From positions 17,254,088-17,318,087 of the forward strand of contig NC_084811.1 of NCBI RefSeq assembly GCF_963583255.1: DNA of 64,000 nucleotides, in the 5' to 3' direction. Within the stretch, counting starts at the first letter, position 1. Each line of letters begins with the position of its first letter. Positions 1 to 10,085 of the stretch are shown in pieces. The notes under the pieces are model-generated. The model had not been told where the DNA came from, made no database searches, and saw nothing but the letters and a program-made list of their open reading frames with translations. The stretch is from Pyrus communis (taxonomy: Eukaryota; Streptophyta; Magnoliopsida; Rosales; Rosaceae). The position numbers and the translations under genes are program-made.

Positions 1-578
1 AATGGATGCAAATATATAATGTATGAGAGAGGTGAGGAGAGGAGAGGAGAAGAGAAGAGAAGGGCGTTGTTTTTTATTTTACTTGACAAAGAAAGATGAA
101 CCAATGACACTTGACATCTTGAGAACGTAGTTATTAGCTAGGTTGGCCAACGGAAGTGGGCCTCCTTTTCAAGACAAGTTAATTTACACTCCAACCGACC
201 AGCCTTTATTGCATGTACTACAAATTAGGGAGCAGAAAACAAATGGCGGTTTTATGTAAACAACTTATTAATAGAATTCTCTTTGTTAATTAAAAGAGAG
301 TGAAAAGGCTATTTAGTCTTTTATTACAAAAAAATAATAAGCAATAATGTAATTTTACAAAACTAAATTTTGCTGTTTTTTTATTTAAGCATCATCTACA
401 TGTAATTTTAGTATAAATCTAATATTTAAAAATAAAAAATAAAGAACAAAAAACTCCCCCATCTCCACTCCCACGTTTTTTCTCTCTCCCTCTTTCCTTC
501 TCATTTTAAAAAAAATGCAAATAATTATTAAATGACTCCTAACAATTTGTAAAGTTTTAAATAGTTTTTAACGTGTGT
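1..578. other. AT-rich intergenic DNA, no gene seen
   Basis: A short GA-rich run (about 30-62) is followed by AT-rich sequence with no ORF, domain or repeat boundary that I can recognise. Confidence 0.5.
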
Positions 579-830
579 CTAATTGTGGAATGAGGATCCT
601 CTGGATCTTTTTTGTGAGGATCTTCTTTGGATCCTCTTTGTGAGGATGTAGAAGATCCTCTAATCATATTCGTTCATCGTAAATCATGCAGTCAGTTTTT
701 GTCAGGTACTAGTTGTATTCATTTTTACATAAAAATTTTAAAATAATTTCTGATCGCACGATATACGATGAATGAACACAATTAGAGAATTACAAAGAGA
801 ATCCAGAGATGATACTCATTCCTAATTGTG
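579..830. mobile_element. Mutator-like MITE with 9-bp target duplication
   Basis: The 9-bp sequence CTAATTGTG occurs at 579-587 and again at 822-830. Between them lies a 234-bp unit (588-821) whose ends are inverted: it begins GAATGAGGATC and ends with the complement of GAATGAGTATC. Inside, the two halves remain loosely inverted (TTCGTTCATCG near 669-679 against CGATGAATGAAC near 767-778). A 9-bp duplication is the signature of Mutator-type transposases. There is no coding capacity, so this is a non-autonomous miniature element. It shares a CCTCTTTGTGAGGAT motif with the hairpin element at 9645-9768. Confidence 0.75.
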
Positions 831-2308
831 AGTCGAAAGTAAAAAAGAAATTATTGTTTCTACATAAGGAGCCCAACAATGGTAAGGGAATGAACAATAT
901 GGCATGCGGAAACACAGAAACATCCACCGGTAAGAGAACCAAATTGTAGGAACAAGTGGTTGGGTGGGGGCAGCTGTCAGTTAGCAGATTGATAGATTTG
1001 AGAGGAATTAATCTGTAGATAGATAGCTCAAGGACCAGAGTCTTCAATCTTTATAAAATCCTATATGAAATCAAAGGAAATGGTCAAAATGTCCACATCA
1101 ATATTAAGAAAAAATAATTGTAAAAAAAAGAAGATAATATTTGTGTTTTTTCAACCGAAATGTCAATTCCTATATGATATGATATGGAATGACAGCAGAA
1201 AGAGTTACTACAAATTTAATATTTAGTCAATAATAAATGCTTTTTATCATTATCTTTTGTTTTAAAAATACTACACTTATGGAAAGTAAATAATATAATA
1301 AATAATAGTTTAAATTTGACATTTTGGATGGAAAACAAAATTTATCAAAAGACCAACATGCCACATATAAGCCTTCAAATTTAAATTTTATATTTAAAAT
1401 TTGGCATCTCATTTTTTTCGACATGGCCTAACAGGTTATTGAGAGAGATGTCATAATCTTTAAAATTAGGTGAATTAACACAAAACCTAACAATGATAAA
1501 GGTAGGTGTAGGTAGTTAATTAAGAATTAGTTGAATTGACACCAAGCATACCCCTAAAACTGGCAACTATTAAACAAGAGACATATCAATCAAAGTTTGT
1601 ACTAAAAGATTTAACGATTCATCAACGTCATCCACATCCAAGTAGAAGTGTATCCTCCTTCCCAATATTCATCACAAGTAAATCATTTCTGCACTTTTTT
1701 TCTTTCATATATCTCTATTAACTTATGTTCTTAAATTCTCATTCTATTTATTCAATTTAAAGAACACAAATAAACAGGTACATATACAGAAATTGGATAT
1801 AGAGAAATCACTCGAAATCCCTTCGAGTAGTAATTAAACCTTACTCAAATCATAAGAATCTCTCTCAAGTGGTAAAAGTTTGTATATATAAAGTTAAGGA
1901 AAAATGTCCAAATTAACTACTTTTCGACCAAGCGGTATATTGCCCTGGAGCTTAGGGTTTTCACTTCAACTTACTGCGCCTCTCAGGTTGAAATATTTTC
2001 TCTTCCCTTTTAATTTTGATTGGTGTAAAGTATTACTTGTAACAAAAATATTAGTTTTCAAACTTTCATTGGGCGTAAAAACTTAAAAGCAATGTGGTGG
2101 CACTTTTTGGTGGGTATCAAAGTGAGATGTCACAAGACAAAACAATAAGAGCCTTCCCATCCCCACCAGATCATTTGCCTAACTTCCACCCAACTCCAAC
2201 ACCTTTGGACCACAATAACCATGCACGCAGCACAAATGGTGCCAAAATCCCCACCAATTGAAGAAAGGGGACGTGATGTTTTATGACTTTGTGGAATTCA
2301 GATTTATG
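831..2308. other. AT-rich intergenic DNA, no gene seen
   Basis: Only short, low-complexity ORFs are present on both strands. None has a recognisable domain or is repeated elsewhere in the window. Confidence 0.5.
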
Positions 2309-2335
2309 ATATATATATATATATATATATATATA
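2309..2335. repeat. (AT)n microsatellite
   Basis: A run of alternating A and T about 27 bases long. Confidence 0.9.
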
Positions 2336-2569
2336 ATAGTTTATCATGTAGGTATAAAATGCATGGGGTTATCAGCTATGCCTTGTCCTTCTTGCTGCCT
2401 CTGATGCTTCCAATGTCTCTTTCTCCCTATGTTTATCTCTTATTGTATTCCGGCTATAACTATGACCCCGCTACAGATACAATGACACTTTCATTTTTTT
2501 TCCATTTATTTTGTATTTATTGATAATAACATAATACCCTTATTATAATATTATAATATTATTATAACA

Positions 2570-2840
2570 CATGTACGATTTTGTAAATCATTAGTAGATT
2601 GTATTTAGAATTCCCAGGTAATCTAAAAGATCTTATTCCTTTAAGTTTGTATTGCTTGCAAGGCAAATAAGTCTGCTAAGTTTATTATAAATAAAAGCAC
2701 AAGTGATGAGAAACATCATCACAAAATTATCCAACTCTCTCTTTTCTCTCTGATGCCACACCCTCTCTCTCCCTTTACTAAAATAATCCACAAAACATTA
2801 TCAAGCACGTTCCTGACACTGAAGGTTATTCAGCTACAAA
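2570..2840 (+). promoter_or_regulatory. possible truncated LTR or promoter with TATA box
   Basis: A TATAAATA box lies at 2686-2693 and is followed by a pyrimidine-rich CT run (2733-2775), an arrangement typical of copia-type LTR promoters and also of plant gene promoters. No matching second LTR and no target duplication were found, and no ORF with a known domain follows. It could be a solo or truncated LTR. Confidence 0.3.
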
Positions 2841-2949
2841 CTCGTTCACAAGATTCATCATCACGATTCCAGAAACTTCTAAAACACGGTCTAAATGTTG
2901 ATGTTCTTTTAGTCTTTCTTGAAAGAATCCAGGTGGACGGTTTTAGATG

Positions 2950-3645
2950 TTGAGGCAGATTGTTCATAGTGTCTTGATTATTCGCCTTAAAGGGTGGATG
3001 ATCGCACCACCTCGCATTATAGGTGTTGGAGAATGGATCATAGTTTTTCCCTTGTTGCCCTTGGAATCCTTCTAATGCATTAACTTGCTCAAAACCACCT
3101 TGATCCATCAATGAAGGGAACATGTATGTCACATGTCCTATCATTGAACATACACCACACTTGTTTTGGAGCCACCATAACCTAGTGCACAAGATTAGTG
3201 TCTTGTCCATGAATGATCCTCCACTTGCTGCATTAAGCATTACACGATTTGTGCCACACAATTCTTCATAGAAGTATTATATAAGAAAATGCTCTAAAAT
3301 TTGATGATGATGACAGAAAGTAACTAAGTGGGTGAACCTCTCATAGTAATCTAAAGGACCCTCCATGTTGCTACTGGATTGCAATTTATCTTTCCTTATG
3401 TTTGCAGCCTTGTGACTGGGAAGTATAGTTCAAGAAATGCTTCCTTCACCTGGTTCCATGTGTTCATTGATCCAAGAGGTAGATAGTAAAGCCACTTCTT
3501 AGCCATGTCTTCAAATGTAAAAAGAATGCTCACAACTTGACTTGCTCATCTTTTACATCTGATGGCATTTGGATATGTGATGCATAACAGTTGTTGATCC
3601 ATATTTGGCATTGCCAACTCTCTCAAAGGGTGCTGATAACTATAA
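2950..3645 (-). pseudogene. gag: Athila-type Ty3/gypsy gag remnant
   Basis: Reading leftwards from about 3645, the minus strand gives a stretch beginning PLRELAMPNMDQQ, then (frame-shifted) FTIYLLDQ/NTWNQVKEAFLELYFPV, then NAASGGSFMDKT, and then CGVCSMIGH followed by QVNALEGFQGQQ and YDPFSNTYNARW. This is the usual order of Athila-group Gag: N-terminal leader, retrotransposon Gag domain, zinc knuckle, and the conserved tail before the protease. The zinc knuckle (CxxCxxxGHxxxx) has lost its last cysteine, which is replaced by phenylalanine. Several frameshifts and stops break the frame, so this is a dead copy. No pol follows on its downstream side. Confidence 0.75.
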
Positions 3646-3904
3646 TGTCTTGTTGTTATTATCCCTCATCTTTTGAACTCAAACGTGGTGGAGAAGACTG
3701 TGGTAAGGACATTGATGCTTGCTTCAGCTTGATTGTTTTTCGAAGCTCGCTACACTTGCGTTCAATCTCAGGATCGTAGGTAGCAAAGTCAATGCTCTTG
3801 GACCGTCGAGTATGCATATACTACTAAGTGTACAATAAAAACAAAAGTGCTAATTAGACAAGAAAAAGAAAACAAAAATAACCACGTAATTAGAAATAAC
3901 AGTT

Positions 3905-3935
3905 CTCGATGATATGACACCAAAATTTTGATAGG
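3905..3935 (-). other. decayed primer-binding site of the minus-strand gag element
   Basis: On the minus strand, ATTTTGGTGTCATATCATCG lies just upstream of the gag remnant at 2950-3645. It resembles the ATTTTGGCGCCGTTGCCGGG primer-binding-site context of the Athila-like elements in the right half of the window, with several substitutions. The sequence to its right (TATCA-ending on the minus strand) would be the 5' LTR. I could not find the outer LTR end. Confidence 0.3.
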
Positions 3936-5880
3936 AATAAAAGCATACCACAATATAGTACACAAATGACCTATTGGTTTTCGTTGTTTACACTAAAATT
4001 TGTCAACTGTAGCATAAAAAAATAAGGGTCTTTCCCATAGAGGATTGTTTTATCTAACTACTTAAAATATCACAAGAATTGGTGGATATTCCTGCTGACC
4101 AACCATAGAAAACTAATTATTAAACTGATTTACACTTATCTAAACTCAACAAAGTTTATATGTAGACACTAGAAACACAGTGGTACACACAAATAACTTG
4201 GGTTTTTTAGGTTGATTTAATATTTTAAATAGATTCAACAAAAACAAAACAGCAACAATTGTTAAGAAAGTAATGAGAGAAATGGGTTAGCAAATTGCTA
4301 TCCACCACCACCAGACAATCATACAAATGTTAAGTTTCATTCAAATTCTTTTTATTTCCTCATGAAGATCTCAAGTTGGCTCACTATTAGAACTCAACCT
4401 ATAACTCTTTCAAACAAGTAGGAACCATTAAGAACAATAAGAGTTTGAGTCATCATAAGGCATCATAAGTATTGGTGTTGTCTTACTTATCCTAGGAATT
4501 AATTAGTTCACATGTTAATAGCAACTAACAAGCGCTACTCTAGAACATATGTTGGTCCTCATTTGATAAGGGCAGCCACACAAACATTCGTTGCATTAGA
4601 ATTCTAAATACGCTTACTAAGTATGCATTCATAGAAAGCACATAAAGAATTCATCACTGACATAGGTAGTGAACCAACTTCCGACCATTCATAAGGAAAA
4701 AAAAAATTCCAAACAAAATGTCATAACAAATTTGTAATCATATTCAGGGTTCAAAACAACCTCTAACATGCTAAAAATTTAGTTATAAATGCTTAAGAAA
4801 GCAAAAGAAATTCATAAGTGTTAGGAGTTTTGAAAAAAAAAAAAAAAACAAATATGGGACCATGATTTTTTAGGGCTGGAGTAAGGCTGATTGGGACTTG
4901 ACGACTCTGAGTGGATCTTGATTAGACGGAGTAACAGTGTCACCATCACTCTATTCCAAGGCAATAGGCGTCTTATCTACTTCTAGATATTCTCTAGAAT
5001 TCTTCCCACTTGTAACGAGGATTCTATCCTAAAATGTCTCCCTCCTAGCGGTATAAGTACACCCATCTAAGGTTCGTCTCTAGTAATGCAATCTCTGTAC
5101 GCTAATTTCTTGCCAACTGCTTGAGTTTAAAACTGCTTACTAACTTGACCGTTGGAGAGCCTTTGGCTGGCTCACACACACCCCTCTCCGGGTTCCTGCT
5201 TTGCAGGTTGCTCAAGTTTGTGCCTCCACCATCCGCGGCAATGCCAACATTTGGTTTTAACAATAAAGGAAAAGAATACTCAAGTCTGCTTCTTTGTCCT
5301 CCTCTTTCCTTTTAGTTGCTCCTCATCTTTTCTTTTTGTATTTCTTTAAGAAGATGGGTGACTAAGGGAGGAAGAGATTGCTAGATTTGCCCTCCCCTAT
5401 GGCCGGCCTCCTAGAGAGAAAGAGAGAGTAAAAGTTCTCTCATCTTTCCTAAAAAAAACCCGTAATGAAGGAAATGCTATGAAGTTGCTTTTATACTTAC
5501 CTTCATTTGAGTGGAAAACTTGTAATAAGTCCAAAACCACTCCCTTCTCTTAGCAAGGCCGGCCTCCCTATGTTTAGTGGGTTAATTGCTCATTTTGTTT
5601 TAGTTGTCAAACAACTTAAATTCAATGGGCCTTGTGCACCAAAACCCTTTTGGGCTTCGAAACCCAAAACTAATTTAAGGTCCAATACGAACCTTTCGTA
5701 TGATTAATTAACATATTAATTAATCCTTACCATGTACAATTAAACTATTTAATTATCCTTACTCATCTTCGTTATATCCTTCAATTAGTACTTTACATGG
5801 TGTTCGATCTGTTAGGTTCCTTTTAGCAAAGCACTAGGCAATTATACTCTTTCTAATTGATTGTGAATTGAAGCTTACTT
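3936..5880. other. repeat-like non-coding DNA, probably old LTR sequence
   Basis: There is no ORF with a recognisable domain. Its position next to the gag leader and primer-site remnant suggests that part of it is the 5' LTR of that minus-strand Athila-type element. An A-run occurs at about 4833-4848. The short ORFs at 5121-5707 look like chance. Confidence 0.3.
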
Positions 5881-6138
5881 TCAATTTTTCCTTTAGTGAT
5901 TATACATCTTCAAGGCTTCCACAAGTCATGAGTGACACCTAACAGTATGCCATGGCTATCCAGGCTAATCAAAATATGTTGGGGTACCTATTTGGGATTA
6001 CAAATGTAATACAATCTTTCTCTAATTCAATACTCTTGATCACATTGTTTGGTTTGATAGTTTATTCATGTATGCTATCCAATGTGATTCTCTTACTTAT
6101 ATGATTATCTTGAATGTGATTTGGAACGGCTTCCTAAA

Positions 6139-6151
6139 TGTAAAACCCCGG

Positions 6152-6187
<36 letters not shown>

Positions 6188-6408
6188 TTATATGGAGCTT
6201 GTAAAGAATTAGGTGGATTAAAATGGGTTGCTTATGAAATGGTTTTGAATGTTATGGATTTTGCTTGAACTCTGATATTTATTTTATTAATAGTATTAAA
6301 GGCCTTGCGTGTCTTAAAGGTACAAGAGAATTCTCACGTTCTGAGATAGAGCATGCAACTCTCATGAGTTTTTAAGATTCGCAGCGCTGTCATTTTTAGG
6401 TCATGACA
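6139..6408 (+). repeat. left LTR of the chromovirus-like remnant
   Basis: TG...CA ended repeat matching 8539-8782. It contains a TA-repeat expansion at about 6153-6182 that the right copy lacks. Confidence 0.75.
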
Positions 6409-6415
6409 AAAAGAA

Positions 6416-6745
6416 TGGTATCATAACTTCTTTGTGATGTTCTTGATCAATGTATCCGCTTTGTCAGAATCAGACGTACCCCAAAACTTCACCAGCTTCA
6501 ACTACAGGAAACGATCGAGATAGGTAGCTTCTTGCTCACTTTCTTTTTCTTCCTCATTTTGCTGGTTTGTTAATTGACTAGCCAAAAGGGCTTGAAATAA
6601 CACATCCATTTGTTGTGCGCCAACTTGAGGGTTAGGCTAAACTTTAGGTAGATTGACATGATGCTCTTTAGCTCCATACCAAGTCATGGGTGGACTTACT
6701 GTTGGAGTCAAATGGAACTTATGTCGAAGGTCCAATTTGTATTCT
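6416..6745 (-). pseudogene. gag: chromovirus-type gag fragment, inverted relative to its LTRs
   Basis: The minus strand reads AQQMDVLFQALLASQLTNQQ, an acidic EEEKESEQEAT stretch, then DRFL(stop)LKLVKFWGTSDSDKADTLIKN. This resembles the start of chromovirus Gag, where a DRFLKLKPPxFxG-type motif precedes the capsid domain. It carries a TAG stop and is only about 110 codons long. The flanking LTRs and the chromodomain remnant at 8405-8494 read on the plus strand, so this piece is inverted or came from another copy. Confidence 0.5.
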
Positions 6746-6749
6746 TGAT

Positions 6750-8402
6750 TGATAGAAGCATATTTATGCGACTTTGTTAGCTTGTTTCTTTGCATTTAGT
6801 AAGTTAGTTTCTATTTATTAGAGTGTTTTAAGCCATTTTCGTGTGTTTGTAGGTCCAAATTGCAAAGTTGGCAAGAAAGGGCATTTTGGAGCAATTTGGG
6901 GCAGTTTTGGGCTGGAATGGATAGCTTGCGTATGGAGTACAAGGAATGGACGTTTTTGGTGCTTAAAAGGTGCTAGGAATGTGCAAGGAATCAGGAAGAA
7001 TTAATTAAGGCTTGGAATCAGCTGAAAACAAGAAGACCTTATCCAATCCTATCTTATCCAAACCTTATCTAAACTAACTTTATCTTATCTTATCTTATCC
7101 TAATCTTATCTTACCTTATCTCCAGCTGCAAGGGGGATTCCTTATCACATTAAACCACTTCCTATCTGATTTATGGAGTCCTAAAATCATGCAAACAACT
7201 AACCATTTTCCTCCTATAAGTTTGCCGAGTTTATCCATTTCCTTCTAGGATTTAGAGCCGTGCCTGCCCTATATATATGCATACATTGTGCCGCAGCATG
7301 GAGAGAGAGAGGGAGAGATTTTCAGAGAGTTTTTAGAGAGTTTTAAAGCTTGTGTCGTGCAAGGAAGGAAGAAGAGCTTTATGTCGCAATATGCCATCCA
7401 AAGGGAGTGCTGCAGCCTACCATTGGAATGCTGGAGCGTTTATAGGTGTATTTTATCCTTAGTTTTAGTTCAATGTTTATTTTAATTTGGTTTTCAGTTA
7501 TGACAGACATGTGGAACTAATTTCATTTTAGCTAGAGGTGAATTCAAAACCATGAACATATATGTGATATGAATTGATTACATCCAGTTATTCTTTCATA
7601 AATCGTGAATGCAATTTACTTAACTGTTTGATTGACAACTTATTCTTGTGTGTTGATTAAGGGGGCCCACTTAGTTTGCATGCACAAATTTGATGCTAAA
7701 ATATAAGGGAGTTTCACCTAATAGTTATGAACTTATATTTACAAGTAGTGGAGGTTGCTAGTCACGATCGCGTTAAATAAATTCTTAGCAGGAGTATCAT
7801 GCAGTTCATAGTTACGAATGTCATGTCAATGCTTATGATTTTCACAGAACTTAATGATCTTTAATATGTATCTCTATTATGCAGTTGATGTAGGGAACTT
7901 GATAAGAATAATTTGGTTGCGTCTCTGAGTCCAAGTCAATGAATTTAGGAAAATCTGATGGTTAATTTGTGCAGTTCATGGTTAATTTGGGGGATTGTCA
8001 TTTATGGTTTATAGGAAGAATAACTGGAAATCGATTTGTATGCAAATGAGTCATGTGTGGAGAATGACCCTCTAGCTAGCCTTTCACCCCCTTAATTCAC
8101 CCAATTTCATACCTTTTAGTTTGTTTCTACAAGTTTATTTGTTTAAATCTTAAATTCGTCAAAACAACCCCCCATTTAGTATTCTGAGTCTTTTTAGTTT
8201 AATATTCGTCCAAACTTCCCTTTAGTTCTTGTTTCGAGTCAATTTTACTTAGTTTGTGTGTTTTGAATCAGTTTAGCTTATTTTGAGTAGTTTAAGTTTA
8301 GTTTTCTGTTTTCGAGTCTAGTTTAGTGATTTAGAGTTCAATTTGTGTAGATTAGCAGCCCTCTTGATCCCCGGCCTAAAACGATCCCTACTTTCATATT
8401 TG
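6750..8402 (+). mobile_element. relic LTR of the right-half Athila-like family
   Basis: It begins TGATAGAAGCATATTTATGC, close to the TGATAGGAGCATATTCATGC start of the LTRs at 36346 and 44794. It runs colinearly with them: TTTGTAGG near 6845, a TATA run near 7270-7278, the block around TAAGTGAGTTTCACCTAAT (7706-7720 equivalent), GTAGTGGAGGTTGCT, and finally CCCCGG...ACGATCCCTACTT near 8369-8393. It is strongly diverged and lacks the terminal ATCA, so it is old and cut at its right end where chromodomain sequence starts. It shows that the family was present here long before the young copies. Confidence 0.7.
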
Positions 8403-8404
8403 TC

Positions 8405-8494
8405 AAAGTAAAATGGCAACATCACATAGTTGAAGAAGCTACATGGGAATTAGAATCTGATATGAAGCAGCAGTACACCCACTTGTTCGAGTGA
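8405..8494 (+). pseudogene. C-terminal end of gypsy integrase chromodomain
   Basis: The plus strand reads VKWQHHIVEEATWELESDMKQ and then YTHLFE and a stop. The WxxH..EEATWExExxM..YPHLF pattern is the chromodomain C-terminus of chromovirus integrases. Only about 30 codons remain because the relic LTR ends just before it. The stop is followed by RGRNVF-like leftover sequence and the polypurine tract. Confidence 0.75.
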
Positions 8495-8538
8495 CTATGC
8501 AAATTTCGAGGACGAAATGTATTTTAAGGGGGGTGGAA

Positions 8539-8782
8539 TGTAAAACCCTAGAAATATATATTTTATATGGAGCTTGTAAAGAATTAGGTGGATTAAAATG
8601 GGTTGCTTATGAAATGGTTTTGAATGTTATGGCTTTTACTTGAACTTTAATGTTTATTTTATTAATAGTATTTACATATCTTAAAGATACAAGAGAATTG
8701 TCGCGTTTTGAGGCGGAGCATGCAACTCTCATGCGTTTTTAAGATTCACATCATTGTCAAGTTACATTTTTGGGTTGTGACA
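8539..8782 (+). repeat. right LTR of the chromovirus-like remnant
   Basis: TG...CA ended repeat matching 6139-6408 and preceded directly by a polypurine tract. Confidence 0.75.
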
Positions 8783-9644
8783 GTAAATCTCATTCATACT
8801 CTAGTTAGAGATTCTTAACTATGTCATATAGTATTCTCCCTTAACGGTTTGAAGGTTAGAGATCCATTGTTGCACATTCACATACCCCCATGATTATTTC
8901 ACTTAGCCCCAACTATGATGTTGGCACTCTCAAATAGAATGCATTTAACACAGTCAAAGACTAAAGACCTAACCGTAAGACAACTATGATGTCTCGGGTC
9001 AAATGACTACTTTGCATTATGATAATTCCTGAGTATGATAATTCCTCGTTGATCGCATTCAATGGATTCAATATATATTGTGTACCTACAAACTTGTCTT
9101 GGTGTCAATCACACCAATGACTCGAGATCAGTCATTCTCCTAGAAGAGAAGACACGATATGTACTGATCTATACAGATTGTAAATGCCCAATTGGCAATC
9201 CTATGACTAGGAACATTTAGGATATGTGTATGAAGGAGAATGGTCTCATGAATCTAACTTCTTTAAACCACACTCTCCTAATTACATATCCCTTGGACTT
9301 ATCTTTTAAACGTATACCATTTAATGAGACGGCTTTAAACAATAATATTTGCCCTTACATTAAACTAGTTTAGTTTAACATGTGAAATGTCTCCAAAATA
9401 TCATCTTATGATTGGATTAATGGCACATTTCCAACAATATCTGCATCATCATATTAATAAAAATGTAAAATAAAAAGGTCAAACCAAAAGCATATACAGT
9501 ACAATACTAACGGTCACTAATCATAAGCTCACTAACACCCAATCCTTCAAACATATTTTTAATATCATGAAATTAAAAGAGAATTTATAACAAGATCTAT
9601 TTATCGAATATATATGGAACCCTAGCTTATGTAAGAATCATGTT

Positions 9645-9768
9645 GGTGCGTAGTCTGGGATCATATTCGAATCCTCTTTGTGAGGATTCTAGAGATCATA
9701 GGATCCTCACAAAGAGGATTCGGACAAGATTCCAATCTAGGACCATGGCAGTGTCTCGCTAATGCACC
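9645..9768. repeat. hairpin MITE-like element
   Basis: Arms of 19 bp, CGAATCCTCTTTGTGAGGA at 9668-9686 and its perfect complement at 9704-9722, are separated by a 17-bp loop. Wider ends are also inverted (GGTGC at 9645-9649, GCACC at 9764-9768). The arm shares its core with the MITE at 588-821. No convincing target duplication was found. Confidence 0.55.
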
Positions 9769-10085
9769 TTATTTACCATGAAGCAAACTTAATTGTTGAT
9801 GCTTTAGACTTCTTTATTTATCAGCAAAGCTGATTGTATTTGGTAGGACGTTGTTTTGGCTAAATAAAGTAAAACATCACACATCGATTATCTTACAAAA
9901 CAAATCACAACTCATATCATATGATTTCACTTCTAATCACATTGAGGCCTTTTGCATAAATCTCACACCTATTAATGGCGCAGGTGATTGAATGAGAATT
10001 GTATCGACACAATTAATGATGAACCATGACCCGTCTCTTTGAAACTTTTAACAATTTCTGAGTGTTCTAAACAGGCGCTCCAACT

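Larger units (their letters stand above)
6139..8782 (+). mobile_element. chromovirus-like Ty3/gypsy remnant with two LTRs
   Basis: Two direct repeats, 6139-6408 (270 bp) and 8539-8782 (244 bp), start TGTAAAACCC and end GACA. They share long identical blocks and differ mainly in a TA microsatellite present only in the left copy. A purine tract (8526-8538, AAGGGGGGTGGAA) directly precedes the right LTR. A chromodomain-end peptide lies upstream of that tract, so the element reads left to right. Nearly all of pol has been lost. The interior also holds a relic LTR of another family (6750-8402) and a gag piece on the wrong strand. Confidence 0.75.
5890..9560. repeat. older dispersed repeat split by a gypsy insertion
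   Basis: Sequence left of 6139 (from about 5890) and right of 8782 (to about 9560) looks like one non-coding element interrupted by the gypsy remnant at 6139-8782. The junction bases are CTAAA before the insertion and GTAAA after it, consistent with a 5-bp target duplication carrying one later substitution. I know of similar non-coding repeats in plant genomes but cannot name this one. Confidence 0.35.

Noticed and set aside
5121..5707. Short plus-strand ORFs of 60-66 codons
   Set aside because: No domain, no conservation within the window, and no promoter context.
6416..6427. tRNA-Met primer-binding site (TGGTATCATAAC) after the left gypsy LTR
   Set aside because: Only the first eight bases fit, and the same bases are part of the minus-strand gag reading frame, so it may be chance.
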